Below, piece by piece: positions 1 through 6,489 of a stretch of 6,818 nt of DNA. How positions within the stretch are numbered: position 1 is the first letter of the stretch; each line of letters begins with the position of its first letter. Below the pieces are notes generated by a model. That model worked only from the letters and a program-made list of their open reading frames with translations, was not told the DNA's origin and ran no database searches. This DNA is from Desulfocapsa sp. (GTDB lineage Bacteria > Desulfobacterota > Desulfobulbia > Desulfobulbales > Desulfocapsaceae), in assembly GCA_029942265.1 (NCBI GenBank), contig JAOZTO010000138.1, positions 1 to 6,818 on the forward strand. Reading direction: 5' to 3'. The translations under genes were made by a program, and so were the position numbers.

Positions 1-89
1 GAGGATAAAATTTTTCATTTAACGAAGAGATCGGGCAAAAAGGCATTAAATCAACGGGCTCATTTATACATCGCTCATAGTTGTTCATT
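1..89 (-). other. Region downstream of tupA at the window edge; tupB expected but not confirmed
   Basis: The permease gene tupB normally follows tupA. Two minus-strand starts are open to the edge: ATG at 88 (MNNYERCINEP..., overlapping nothing and with no ribosome binding site) and ATG at 18 (MKNFIL...). The second looks more like a membrane-protein start, but only six codons are visible and no purine-rich site precedes it. No terminator hairpin is visible. The choice cannot be made from this window. Confidence 0.25.
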
Positions 90-911
90 TTATCTGGCGT
101 TGGGGGTGAAGAGTGTATTACCCGATGAATCTTTAAATGCACCTATTGCAGCTTGGCCAGCTGGTGAAGTTAGCCAGATAACAAAATTCATAGCTGACTG
201 GTAATTGATGTGATCAAAATTTGCAGGATTTACAATCATGACGCCATACTGATTGAGAAGTTCAGGGTCACCTTCGAGGACGATCTGTAATCCAGATTTG
301 TCTTTATCATTTATGGAAAGCCATGTGGCACGGTCAGAAAGGGTATAAGCCCGTTGTTTTGAGGCATTACGGATGGTGTCCGCCATGCTTTGTCCTTCTG
401 CAAGATACCAGGGATTCTTTCTACCAGGCATTGTTCCTGTCATTGCCCAGAGCCTGTTTTCTCTCATATTTGTACCCGAATTATCACTACGGGAGATAAA
501 TTTGGCTTCTGCTGTACGAATTTTCTGAAAGGCATCTATAACCTTTTGTGTTTTTTTGATGCCAGCTGGATCGCTATCGGGGCCAACAATAATGAAATCG
601 TTATACATGATCTCTTCCCGATCAATAAAAAAGCCTTCACCCACCATCTGTTTTTCAAGATTAGCAGCATGGGTCAGTACAACATCCACTTCTCCTTTTT
701 GACCAAGTTCCAACGCTTCGCCACTGCCTACTGCAACAACATCCACATCGATTCCTGTTTCTTTCGTGAAGAGTGGAACAAGGTAATCCAACAGACCTGA
801 ATTGTAGGTCGAAGTCGTAGAAGCACACTTGATGGCTTCGCGAGCATGCAGAGTGGATGAAGCGAGAATAAGAACAGGAATTAGAAGAAGTGGAATGATT
901 TTTTTATACAT
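90..911 (-). CDS. tupA: Tungstate ABC transporter substrate-binding protein TupA-like
   Basis: TupA is the periplasmic binding protein of the TupABC tungstate importer and feeds the W (or Mo) cofactor pathway. It is 273 residues. Residues 1-23 are a signal peptide (hydrophobic 5-18, cleavage after LHA) without a lipobox, so a soluble periplasmic protein is expected. TupA-like segments are STTST (31-35), VAVGSGEAL ... GEVDVVLTHA (59-82), MYNDFIIVGP (102-111) and SRSDNSGT (140-147), where the Ser/Thr residues would bind the oxyanion. Many relatives have SGTH where this one has SGTN148. Cys29 just after the cleavage site is unusual. The ribosome binding site is weak (AAAGAG, 6 nt before ATG). 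The palindromic element ends only 29 bp upstream, so its promoter must lie in that element or in mobB. It could be another small oxyanion binder of the same superfamily, but tungstate is the best reading. Confidence 0.92.
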   Translation of the reverse strand: MYKKIIPLLLIPVLILASSTLHAREAIKCASTTSTYNSGLLDYLVPLFTKETGIDVDVVAVGSGEALELGQKGEVDVVLTHAANLEKQMVGEGFFIDREEIMYNDFIIVGPDSDPAGIKKTQKVIDAFQKIRTAEAKFISRSDNSGTNMRENRLWAMTGTMPGRKNPWYLAEGQSMADTIRNASKQRAYTLSDRATWLSINDKDKSGLQIVLEGDPELLNQYGVMIVNPANFDHINYQSAMNFVIWLTSPAGQAAIGAFKDSSGNTLFTPNAR

Positions 912-940
912 AATGAACTCTTTGTATCTGTGACGATTAT

Positions 941-960
941 CTAGGAGGCTGTCCGAGAAT
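941..960 (+). repeat. Left terminal inverted repeat of the MITE-like element
   Basis: CTAGGAGGCTGTCCGAGAAT matches the complement of 1068-1087 at 19 of 20 positions. It begins 29 bp before the tupA start codon, leaving only 17 bp of non-element DNA upstream of the tupA ribosome binding site. Confidence 0.8.
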
Positions 961-1058
961 AGGCATTTCGTTCAAAGTCGAAGAATTTTCTAAAAATAAG
1001 TGCAGGCATATGTGCGATATTCCGAGCATTATTTTTTGACAATTCTGAAGAGTTTGAG

Positions 1059-1745
1059 CTAAAGGGCATTCTCGGACTGCCTCCTAGTGGATGTGGGAAG
1101 GGTAATTCGAATATCTATGGTTTCGGTTTTGGGACAATTGAGCTTCAACGAATCTACAAAACCTTCGATGGTACCAGCGAGGCTGTCCTGGACAAAATTT
1201 TTCATGGGAATACGATTACCATTTATTAGCAGAGTTGTGTGGTCTGCACCTTTAGTGGCATCCTGTAAGAAACGTTTCTCGATAAAAGATGCAATTTCAG
1301 CGGCTTCATTTAAACGAAAAATATGGTCGCCGCTTATCTGCTCATCACTTGCAACTGCAATAACACCATTCACCAGATTGCGTAAGGGCTTCTCGCTGTT
1401 ACGAAACACTTCGATCTTTGCGACTTGACGGGCATCTTTAAATCCTTCGCCAATTACAATATCTACTTCTGGAAAATGACGATGGGCAAGAGTTGTCAGG
1501 GAGTCAGTTGTGCTGTCGGTCATGATAACCATCTGATCAGGGGCAACCAGCATTACAGAATCTGCTCCTGATGTCCTGTGGGTATGGGTGTCTGTTCCTG
1601 GTGTATCAAAGGCAATACCAGTTTCTTTCGTGGACTTAATGACTGCAATCTGATAGCCGAAACTTTTCAGATGGTGGACAACCTGAGAAGCCAGAGTTGT
1701 TTTGCCACAGTCGTGCCAGCCGATAAATGTGACAATAGGGGGCAT
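1059..1745 (-). CDS. mobB: Molybdopterin-guanine dinucleotide biosynthesis protein MobB-like, C-terminus altered by an inserted element
   Basis: MobB is a P-loop GTP-binding partner of MobA in making the guanine dinucleotide cofactor that formate dehydrogenase needs. It is 228 residues from the ATG at 1745, which has GAGG 6 nt upstream; a TTG 12 nt further up is less likely because the GAGG would lie inside that frame. Visible motifs are the P-loop GWHDCGKT (9-16), AVIK (34-37), HRTSGAD (56-62) and the strand DIVIGEGFK (95-103). An additional C-terminal domain begins near 168 (TTLLINGNRIPMKNFVQ ... LKL ... IDIRI), as in many anaerobe MobB proteins. The last eight residues, RRQSENAL, and the TAG stop are encoded by the terminal repeat of the palindromic element at 941-1087, so the native end has been replaced. 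Residues before that look intact, so the protein is probably functional. It may be co-transcribed with tupA. Confidence 0.92.
   Translation of the reverse strand: MPPIVTFIGWHDCGKTTLASQVVHHLKSFGYQIAVIKSTKETGIAFDTPGTDTHTHRTSGADSVMLVAPDQMVIMTDSTTDSLTTLAHRHFPEVDIVIGEGFKDARQVAKIEVFRNSEKPLRNLVNGVIAVASDEQISGDHIFRLNEAAEIASFIEKRFLQDATKGADHTTLLINGNRIPMKNFVQDSLAGTIEGFVDSLKLNCPKTETIDIRITLPTSTRRQSENAL
1068..1087 (-). repeat. Right terminal inverted repeat of the MITE-like element, lying inside mobB
   Basis: Read on the minus strand it is CTAGGAGGCAGTCCGAGAAT. It forms codons for RRQSEN of the mobB tail, followed by GCC CTT TAG. This shows that the insertion was into, or right at, the 3' end of mobB. Confidence 0.8.
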
Positions 1746-1792
1746 ACAGAACCTCAAATTAAGGAATAATTTTCGAACACTTTCACCAGTTC

Positions 1793-1821
1793 ATTATAAG
1801 GTACTGTATTGGTCTGGAAAA
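1793..1821 (-). promoter_or_regulatory. mobB: Candidate sigma70-type promoter for mobB
   Basis: A perfect TATAAT (1798-1793) lies about 48 nt before the mobB ATG. At 17 bp spacing the -35 position reads TTTTCC, a poor match. A consensus TTGACA (1847-1842) occurs further upstream, but with 17 bp spacing it is followed by GAATTT and so does not pair with the TATAAT. This supports mobB being its own transcription unit but is not strong evidence. Confidence 0.35.
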
Positions 1822-1884
1822 TTCAAGGAAGCCATGAAAGCTGTCAAAAAAGGGTGTGCAGTGAGGGGGTTGTGCAGGGCAAGT

Positions 1885-1926
1885 CCCATTCTACCAAATC
1901 ACGGGTGATGTGAGAGGTAGAATGGG
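1885..1926 (-). promoter_or_regulatory. Perfect 11-bp inverted repeat with a nested hairpin between fdhC and mobB
   Basis: CCCATTCTACC and GGTAGAATGGG pair perfectly across a 20-nt interior. The interior itself contains ATCAC-CC-GTGAT (1898-1909), giving a two-tier structure. There is no U-tract on either side, so it is not a standard terminator. It lies 17 nt beyond the hairpin at the fdhC stop and about 140 nt before mobB. It could be an RNA stability element, a regulator-binding palindrome or part of a structured leader. I could not match it to a known riboswitch by eye. Confidence 0.5.
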
Positions 1927-1942
1927 AAGAGTGAAAGCATTT

Positions 1943-1967
1943 ACACCGGTTTGCAATTTACCAGTGT
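1943..1967 (-). terminator. Hairpin immediately after the fdhC stop
   Basis: Directly after the TAA the RNA forms ACACUGGU / ACCGGUGU, 8 bp with one G-U pair, around a 9-nt loop. It is followed by AAAUGCUUUC, which has no real U-run. It may act as a weak or factor-assisted transcript end for the fdh operon, or as 3' end protection. Confidence 0.4.
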
Positions 1968-2822
1968 TTAAATTTTAAATCGTGAATGGAGTATTTTGAG
2001 CTCCGCTTCTGCTTTGTATCCGTTGATCATACTGCGAAGAGATCCTTTAATGGCAATGGTAGACATATAAAGATGCACAAGAAACAGGGCAACCATAGCA
2101 GCACCAAGGAAATTATGTATCAATATGGATATCCGTGCAATATTGATATCAGCTGGAAAACAATAGAGATAGTACCCAGTAACAGCCATGACAGCGCCGC
2201 CAAGTGTTGCCAGCCAAAACCACATTTTCTGGCCTGCATTAAACTTACCCGCAGGAACTGGTTTCACTTTCTTGCTGAGATAGCCGCCCATAATGATCAT
2301 CCATTTGAGATCATAGAATGCAGGAAGCATATCTTTTACCCAGACCAGAAACATAAAAACAGCACTTACCGAAAATATAACGGCTGAAACAAGGTGTATA
2401 TTCCGTCCAAATAGTCCCAGAGAACCCTTACCGATAAAAGATGCAAAAATAACCATCAGCCCAGTAATTACCAATAGGCTAAAAGAGAGTGCCGCACACC
2501 AGTGAATGATACGAACAAAGGTGTTGTAGCAGTATATCTGTCTGCCGTCATGATCAAAAGACATGGGGCCAATTGCAATATAATGAAGAAAAAAGATGAC
2601 AGGAACAACGGTGATCACCAGCAGAAACAGCCTCGGCAAAAGAGTCTGTTGCAGATCAGTGAATAGTTGGCCGTATTGCTGCCAGTCTCCAGTGAACAGC
2701 GCATTGATTTGCTGGTAGCTGGCTGTCATCAGTTCAGCATTTGTCTGTCCTTGTGACTGAGCAAAAGCTAGTCCTGTCAAGGTCAGAAACAGAATAAAGC
2801 CTGGAAGAATTGCTTTTTTCAT
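1968..2822 (-). CDS. fdhC: Formate dehydrogenase cytochrome b (gamma) subunit, membrane anchor and quinone site
   Basis: This 284-residue integral membrane dihaem cytochrome b takes electrons from FdhB to the quinone pool. Residues 1-21 are a signal peptide (cleavage likely after AFA), followed by a hydrophilic segment at 22-63. Membrane helices lie at about 65-84, 107-129, 143-163, 200-221 and 230-253. Candidate haem ligands are H107 (IIHW), H143 (NIHL), H236 (LIHN) and H250 (LVHL). The 14-residue gap between the last two equals that of His155/His169 in E. coli FdnI. The signal peptide plus first helix make it longer than FdnI (about 217) and resemble FdhC of Wolinella and many sulfate reducers. 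The start ATG follows GAGG at 9 nt. It lies 252 bp after fdhB, which is loose for an operon of this kind. Family identification is firm; start and topology are predicted by eye. Confidence 0.95.
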   Translation of the reverse strand: MKKAILPGFILFLTLTGLAFAQSQGQTNAELMTASYQQINALFTGDWQQYGQLFTDLQQTLLPRLFLLVITVVPVIFFLHYIAIGPMSFDHDGRQIYCYNTFVRIIHWCAALSFSLLVITGLMVIFASFIGKGSLGLFGRNIHLVSAVIFSVSAVFMFLVWVKDMLPAFYDLKWMIIMGGYLSKKVKPVPAGKFNAGQKMWFWLATLGGAVMAVTGYYLYCFPADINIARISILIHNFLGAAMVALFLVHLYMSTIAIKGSLRSMINGYKAEAELKILHSRFKI

Positions 2823-2900
2823 AAGCAGTATCCTCGTGGAGAAATTTTAGTAAAATAATAAACGCAACTATTCAGCAAGTATCCGATAATTGGTATAACG

Positions 2901-2919
2901 CTGAACTGTAACTGTTCAG
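2901..2919. repeat. Short inverted repeat in the fdhB-fdhC gap
   Basis: CTGAAC, 7 bp, GTTCAG lies about 80 bp upstream of the fdhC start. It could be a small operator or a minor hairpin. Six-bp arms in AT-rich DNA also occur by chance. The rest of the 252-bp gap holds no ORF with a plausible start and no promoter I would defend. Confidence 0.25.
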
Positions 2920-3025
2920 ATGTGCCTCATATTTATTCATTTGGACATTTGAAGCATACTATTGCTATATAAGAATGTTCTAATGGGTGAAGATGGGGTG
3001 CACTGGACAGTTACTAATAAACGAA

Positions 3026-3061
3026 CACAGGCACGATTACATCTGTGTATTCGTGCCCGTG
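3026..3061 (-). terminator. Terminator-like or processing hairpin between fdhB and fdhC
   Basis: The minus-strand RNA has an 11-bp outer stem (CACGGGCACGA with UCGUGCCUGUG, one G-U pair). A single A-A mismatch follows, then a 4-bp inner stem (UACA/UGUA) and the loop CAGA. It begins 13 nt after the fdhB stop and is followed by UUCGUUUAUU, a weak U-rich tail. It could be a partial terminator lowering fdhC expression, or a 3' stabiliser that protects the fdhA-fdhB message after processing. The tail is not a clean U-run, so full termination is doubtful. Confidence 0.55.
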
Positions 3062-3074
3062 GTGTGTAGTGCGT

Positions 3075-3662
3075 TTACTTTTTTGTATAGGCTTTACTCC
3101 ACCCCCAAGCATTGGCACCGGAACCGCGTTTAAAATTACGCTCCCGATACACATCAGCAACTTCGTCGGAGTCACCAGCCAGAAGTGATTTTGTCGCACA
3201 CATTCCAGCACAGAGAGGCACCTTGCCCTCAGCTATACGGTTTTGGCCATAGAGTTTCATCTCTTTTGCACTGAACGTTTCAGCAGGGCCACCGGCACAG
3301 AAGGTACATTTGTCCATGGCACCTCGTGCGCCAAAGACCTGTCCAGTAGGAAATTGTGGTGCGCCAAATGGACAGGCCATAAAGCAGTAACCACAACCAA
3401 TGCAGGTGTCTTTGTTGTGGAGAACAATTCCGTCCTCACGCTGGTAGATACAGTCCACCGGACAGACTGCAATACATGGTGCATCTGAGCAATGCATACA
3501 GGAAACGGAGATAGATTTCTCTCCAGGTTGTCCCGAACCAATAGTTATTACACGGCGTCGATTAACGCCAACCGGTATATGATTACCTTCCTTACAGGCA
3601 ACCACACAGCCACTGCAGTCAATACAGCGTTCAACATCACATAAAAATTTCATGCGTCCCAT
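3075..3662 (-). CDS. fdhB: Formate dehydrogenase iron-sulfur subunit (four [4Fe-4S] clusters)
   Basis: This 195-residue ferredoxin-like electron-transfer subunit links FdhA to the cytochrome b subunit. Sixteen cysteines fall in four groups: C13-x2-C16-x2-C19-x3-C23, C55-x2-C58-x4-C63-x3-C67, C87-x2-C90-x2-C93-x3-C97, and C119-x2-C122 with C151-x3-C155. This is the usual layout of the FdhB/FdnH/NrfC/DmsB group, with ligands exchanged between motifs as in 8Fe ferredoxins. It has no signal peptide and would be carried across the membrane by the Tat signal of FdhA. Unlike E. coli FdnH (about 294 residues), it lacks the C-terminal membrane helix. Anchoring must therefore come from FdhC, as in the shorter FdhB proteins of Wolinella-type enzymes. 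It ends in TAA at 3077-3075. Confidence 0.97.
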   Translation of the reverse strand: MGRMKFLCDVERCIDCSGCVVACKEGNHIPVGVNRRRVITIGSGQPGEKSISVSCMHCSDAPCIAVCPVDCIYQREDGIVLHNKDTCIGCGYCFMACPFGAPQFPTGQVFGARGAMDKCTFCAGGPAETFSAKEMKLYGQNRIAEGKVPLCAGMCATKSLLAGDSDEVADVYRERNFKRGSGANAWGWSKAYTKK

Positions 3663-3670
3663 TTACTATT

Positions 3671-3676
3671 CCTCCT
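3671..3676 (-). promoter_or_regulatory. fdhB ribosome binding site overlapping the fdhA stop codon
   Basis: AGGAGG sits 8 nt before the fdhB ATG at 3662 and shares bases with the fdhA TAG (3677-3675). Ribosomes finishing fdhA would therefore terminate on the fdhB site. This is a typical arrangement for keeping two subunits in balance, and it favours the first ATG (MGRMKFL) over the second at 3653. Confidence 0.8.
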
Positions 3677-6467
3677 AAGCTCGACTGATCTTACACAGAC
3701 CGTCTTTTGTTGCTTGAATCTGGGTAACAATATCATAACCATAGTTGGTACAGACATTTGCTGGTTCACCGACAACATAAGGTGCATGACCTTCGGGATA
3801 CTCTCCTGCCAGTGATTTACCCATGAGGACGCCGCCAAAATGAAATGGCATAAATATGGTTTTTTCATCGACCCGTTCAGTGAACAATGCTTTAACTTTA
3901 ACCTTGCCGCCTTCGGGTGACTCAATCCAGATCATCTCACCATCCCGTACTCCCATATTGTTTCCGACAACAGGATTAATTTCAGCATACATATCCGGCT
4001 GTAATTCACAGAGATACTTGTTGCTTCGTGTTTCTGCACCTGCGCCCATATGTTCAACCATACGACCGGTTGTCAGGACGAATGGGAAATCCTTGGCAAG
4101 ATCTGGGTTCTGCTCACTCTTGAATTTTGTAAAAACCCGGTATTGGTTAGGTTGATCCTCATACGTCGGATATTCTGGGATAAGATCAGGCCGTGGAGTA
4201 TGAAGTGGTTCCCGATGAATAGGGATCTGATCAGGAAATGTCCAGACAACGCAACGTGCCCTGGCATTTCCAAATGGAGCCATACCACGGCTAATAGCCT
4301 CTTTGATGGTTTTTTGAGACAGATCTGTTTTCCAGTTGGTGCCAGGAACAACATCCTTAAATTCAGGGTATCCGCCTTTGACTTCACTGCCGGGATTGTA
4401 CACGCCCTTAGCTGCGAGCATATCTTCTGTACGACCACTCATGGAGTATTTATGTTCAAGGCCGAAACGGTTTCTGAACGGCAGACCACCTTTGGCAACC
4501 GGTTTGGAAACATCGTAGAGGATTGGAGTTCCCGGATGTTCTTCAGTCCAGCATGGCCATGGCATACCGTAGTAATCACCGTTGCATGGGCCGCCTTTGG
4601 CTTCCAGTGTTTCGATGTCGAAGGTGTGCCAGTTATCCATATGTTTTTTGATACGTTCTGGAGTCTGTCCGTTATAGCCGATTGTTAGCGACCCTTTGTT
4701 GATTTCACGGGTGATATCTTCCGGTACTTCTTTAATGTTTTTGTAGAATTCATCAGCAAAACCCAGACGTTCGACCAAGTCCTTCATAATGGTATAATCG
4801 TCTCTACAGCCATTGATTGGCTCAACGATTTTATAGCGCCACTGGATTTGTCGTGATGTGGATGTTACAGACCCGGAAGTTTCGTACTGACTTGAACATG
4901 GCAGGATGTAGACGTTATCTGTCGTACAGGTAGCCGCTGCCATGGTTGGGAAAGGATCGACTATTACAAAAAGTTCAAGTTTGTTATAAGCTTTAACAAC
5001 TCGATTATATTGAGAGTTTGAGTTAGATCCACAACCCCATTGAATCATCGCTTTGATGGGTGTGTACTGTTCGATTTTTTCTTCGCCCAATACGCCTTCA
5101 TACCAACGGGAAAGGGTAAATCCCTTGGCGTTCATCCATTTCTTTTCTTTAAAACGTCCCTTGATGTAGTCATAATCCACATCCCAGACACGACACCAGT
5201 GTTTCCATGCGCCATCACTCAGGCCATAATAGGCAGGAAGTGTGTGAGAAAGAACGCACATATCAGTTGCGCCCTGCACGTTATCGTGACCACGGAAAAT
5301 ATTGGTACCACCACCTGATTTACCCATATTTCCAAGTACAAGTTGCAAAATACAGAAAGCACGGGTAATGGAAGAACCGATACTATGCTGTGTTCCACCC
5401 ATACACCATGTTAATGAGGTGGGGCGATTTTTAGCCAGTATTTCGGCAACTTCACGAGTTTGTGCTGCTGGTATTCCTGTGACTTTTTCAACTTCTTCAG
5501 GAGTGTATTTTGTGGCAACTTCTGCCATTTCAGGAAATCCGGCAACACGTGTGCGAATAAACTCTTTGTCTTCCCAGCCTTTTTGGAGAATCTCGTTGAC
5601 CAGCCCCATGATAAAGATACAGTCAGTACCCGGACGGATACGTACAAACTCGGTCGCCTTGGCGGCAAGTTTGGTATAGCGCGGATCAACCACGATGATT
5701 GGCGCATTGTTGACCTCTTTAGCATGCAGAATATGCTGCATTGAAACCGGATGCGCTTCAGCAGCGTTTGATCCGATAAAAATCATAGATTGAGCGTGTC
5801 TCATATCGTTGAGACTGTTTGTCATTGCTCCGTAACCCCATGTATTGGCGACACCTGCCACCGTTGTAGAGTGTCAGATCCTCGCTTGGTGGTCGACGTT
5901 ATTCGACCCCCAGAATGCGGCAAATTTTCGTTGCAGATAGGCCATCTCCGTGGAGACTTTGGCGCTACCATTGAGGTGGAGTGCATCCGGTCCGTCTTTG
6001 TCACGGATGGCGGTCATTTTAGCTGCAATTTCACTCATGGCAGTATCCCACGAGATTTTCTGCCATTTACCGTTGACCCGTTTCATGGGGCTTTTTAAAC
6101 GTTTTTCAGATGTTACCATATCAATGGCAGAGGCACCTTTACAGCAGTAGCCGCCGCGACTGACAGGATGATCCTGTGCAACATCCTGTCTAACCCAAAC
6201 ACCGTTTTGAACTTCGGCATTGATACCACAGCCGACAGCACAATGGGTGCAGATAGAACGAACATTTGTAGAGTCGGGATACGCTTTTTTGACAGCTGCC
6301 GGTGTGGCGGCTTTTGCTGTCATTCGTGTGGTCATTACTGCGCCCGTGAGCGCTGCAGTCGCTGCAGACAGTTTAAGGAATGAGCGTCTGGCAACCCTAG
6401 GATTCAAAGTCACCCGGCTGCTCTTTGTTCCCACTGACGAGGAACTGCGAATTTTTCGTTGAGCCAT
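3675..6467 (-). CDS. fdhA: Formate dehydrogenase catalytic subunit, selenocysteine-containing (UGA read through at 5874-5876)
   Basis: The catalytic subunit interconverts formate and CO2 using bis-MGD bound to Mo or W and one [4Fe-4S] cluster. It has 930 residues counting Sec198. Two open stretches, 6467-5877 and 5873-3675, join in the same frame through one TGA, so this is not a frameshift. The start ATG at 6467 follows AAGGAG at 10 nt. Residues 27-36 ([10 protein letters not shown]) form the Tat signal with an unusually long basic leader, so the enzyme faces the periplasm. The cluster motif is C73-x2-C76-x3-C80-x27-C108, followed by K110 two residues later as in FdhH. Sec198 lies in DHQARI-U-HSTT with the expected His after it. 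The segment WCMGGTQHS at about 354-362 and the following [10 protein letters not shown]...RGHDNVQG match FdnG-type enzymes. The dinucleotide-binding C-terminal domain begins near 794 ([17 protein letters not shown]). It is somewhat shorter than FdnG (about 1015). The TAG stop overlaps the fdhB ribosome binding site, implying coupled translation. Gene naming (fdhA, fdnG or fdoG) varies. Confidence 0.97.
5847..5862 (-). promoter_or_regulatory. Bacterial SECIS hairpin directing Sec insertion in fdhA
   Basis: Eleven nt after the UGA the RNA reads GGUGGC-AGGU-GUCGCC: a 6-bp stem, including two G-U pairs, closed by the loop AGGU. The loop GGU begins 19 nt after the UGA, with 18 nt between. That equals the spacing I recall for the E. 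coli fdhF SECIS, whose apical loop also presents GGU to SelB. The sequence is simultaneously coding (residues 202-207, VAGVAN region). Pairing was done by eye; no folding program was run. Confidence 0.8.
5874..5876 (-). other. Selenocysteine codon (UGA) of fdhA
   Basis: TGA stands exactly where formate dehydrogenases have Sec or Cys, between QARI and HSTT. The reading frame continues for 732 more codons of convincing formate dehydrogenase sequence. The cell must therefore carry selA, selB, selC and selD elsewhere; none is in this window. Confidence 0.97.
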
Positions 6468-6489
6468 TTGTTAGGTTCTCCTTTTTCGA

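Larger units (their letters stand above)
941..1087. mobile_element. Palindromic MITE-like element, about 147 bp, between mobB and tupA
   Basis: The ends are 20-bp inverted repeats, CTAGGAGGCTGTCCGAGAAT at 941-960 and its complement at 1068-1087, identical except for one base (T versus A at position 10). CTAG at each outer edge could be a 4-bp target duplication, leaving a 139-bp core that starts GAGGC. Homology between the arms continues inward for about 40 more positions, roughly three quarters matching: CGTTCAAAGTC with AGCTCAAACTC, AGAATTTTC with AGAATTGTC, then AAAAATAA and TGC on both. Most of the element is thus one imperfect palindrome. It encodes no transposase, so a full-length relative would have to supply it. 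The YTAR-like target CTAG recalls IS5-type elements, but the family is not established. Confidence 0.75.

Noticed and set aside
1..204. A plus-strand open frame running from the left edge to a TAA at 204
   Set aside because: It is open for 67 codons, but more than half lies antisense to the well-supported 3' end of tupA, and the product shows no recognisable features.
1746..1967. A Moco/Tuco riboswitch or ModE-type operator ahead of mobB
   Set aside because: The position would suit one, but I could not match the conserved core of either by eye. An Infernal search with the Moco RNA model would decide.
3014..3211. A 65-residue minus-strand ORF across the fdhB end
   Set aside because: It overlaps fdhB in another frame, and its end is simply the intergenic hairpin sequence.
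4050..4688. The 212-residue plus-strand ORF inside fdhA, and other plus-strand ORFs across the window
   Set aside because: They are antisense to conserved coding sequence, lack ribosome binding sites, and have compositions typical of shadow frames.
3675..5861. A separate 728-residue molybdopterin oxidoreductase gene starting at GTG
   Set aside because: The GTG is the Val of TTVAGV just after Sec198. There is no ribosome binding site, and the upstream part contributes the cluster-binding domain of the same enzyme.
5874..6467. fdhA as a broken gene or pseudogene
   Set aside because: The single interruption is a UGA at the known Sec position with a SECIS-like hairpin, and there is no frame change.
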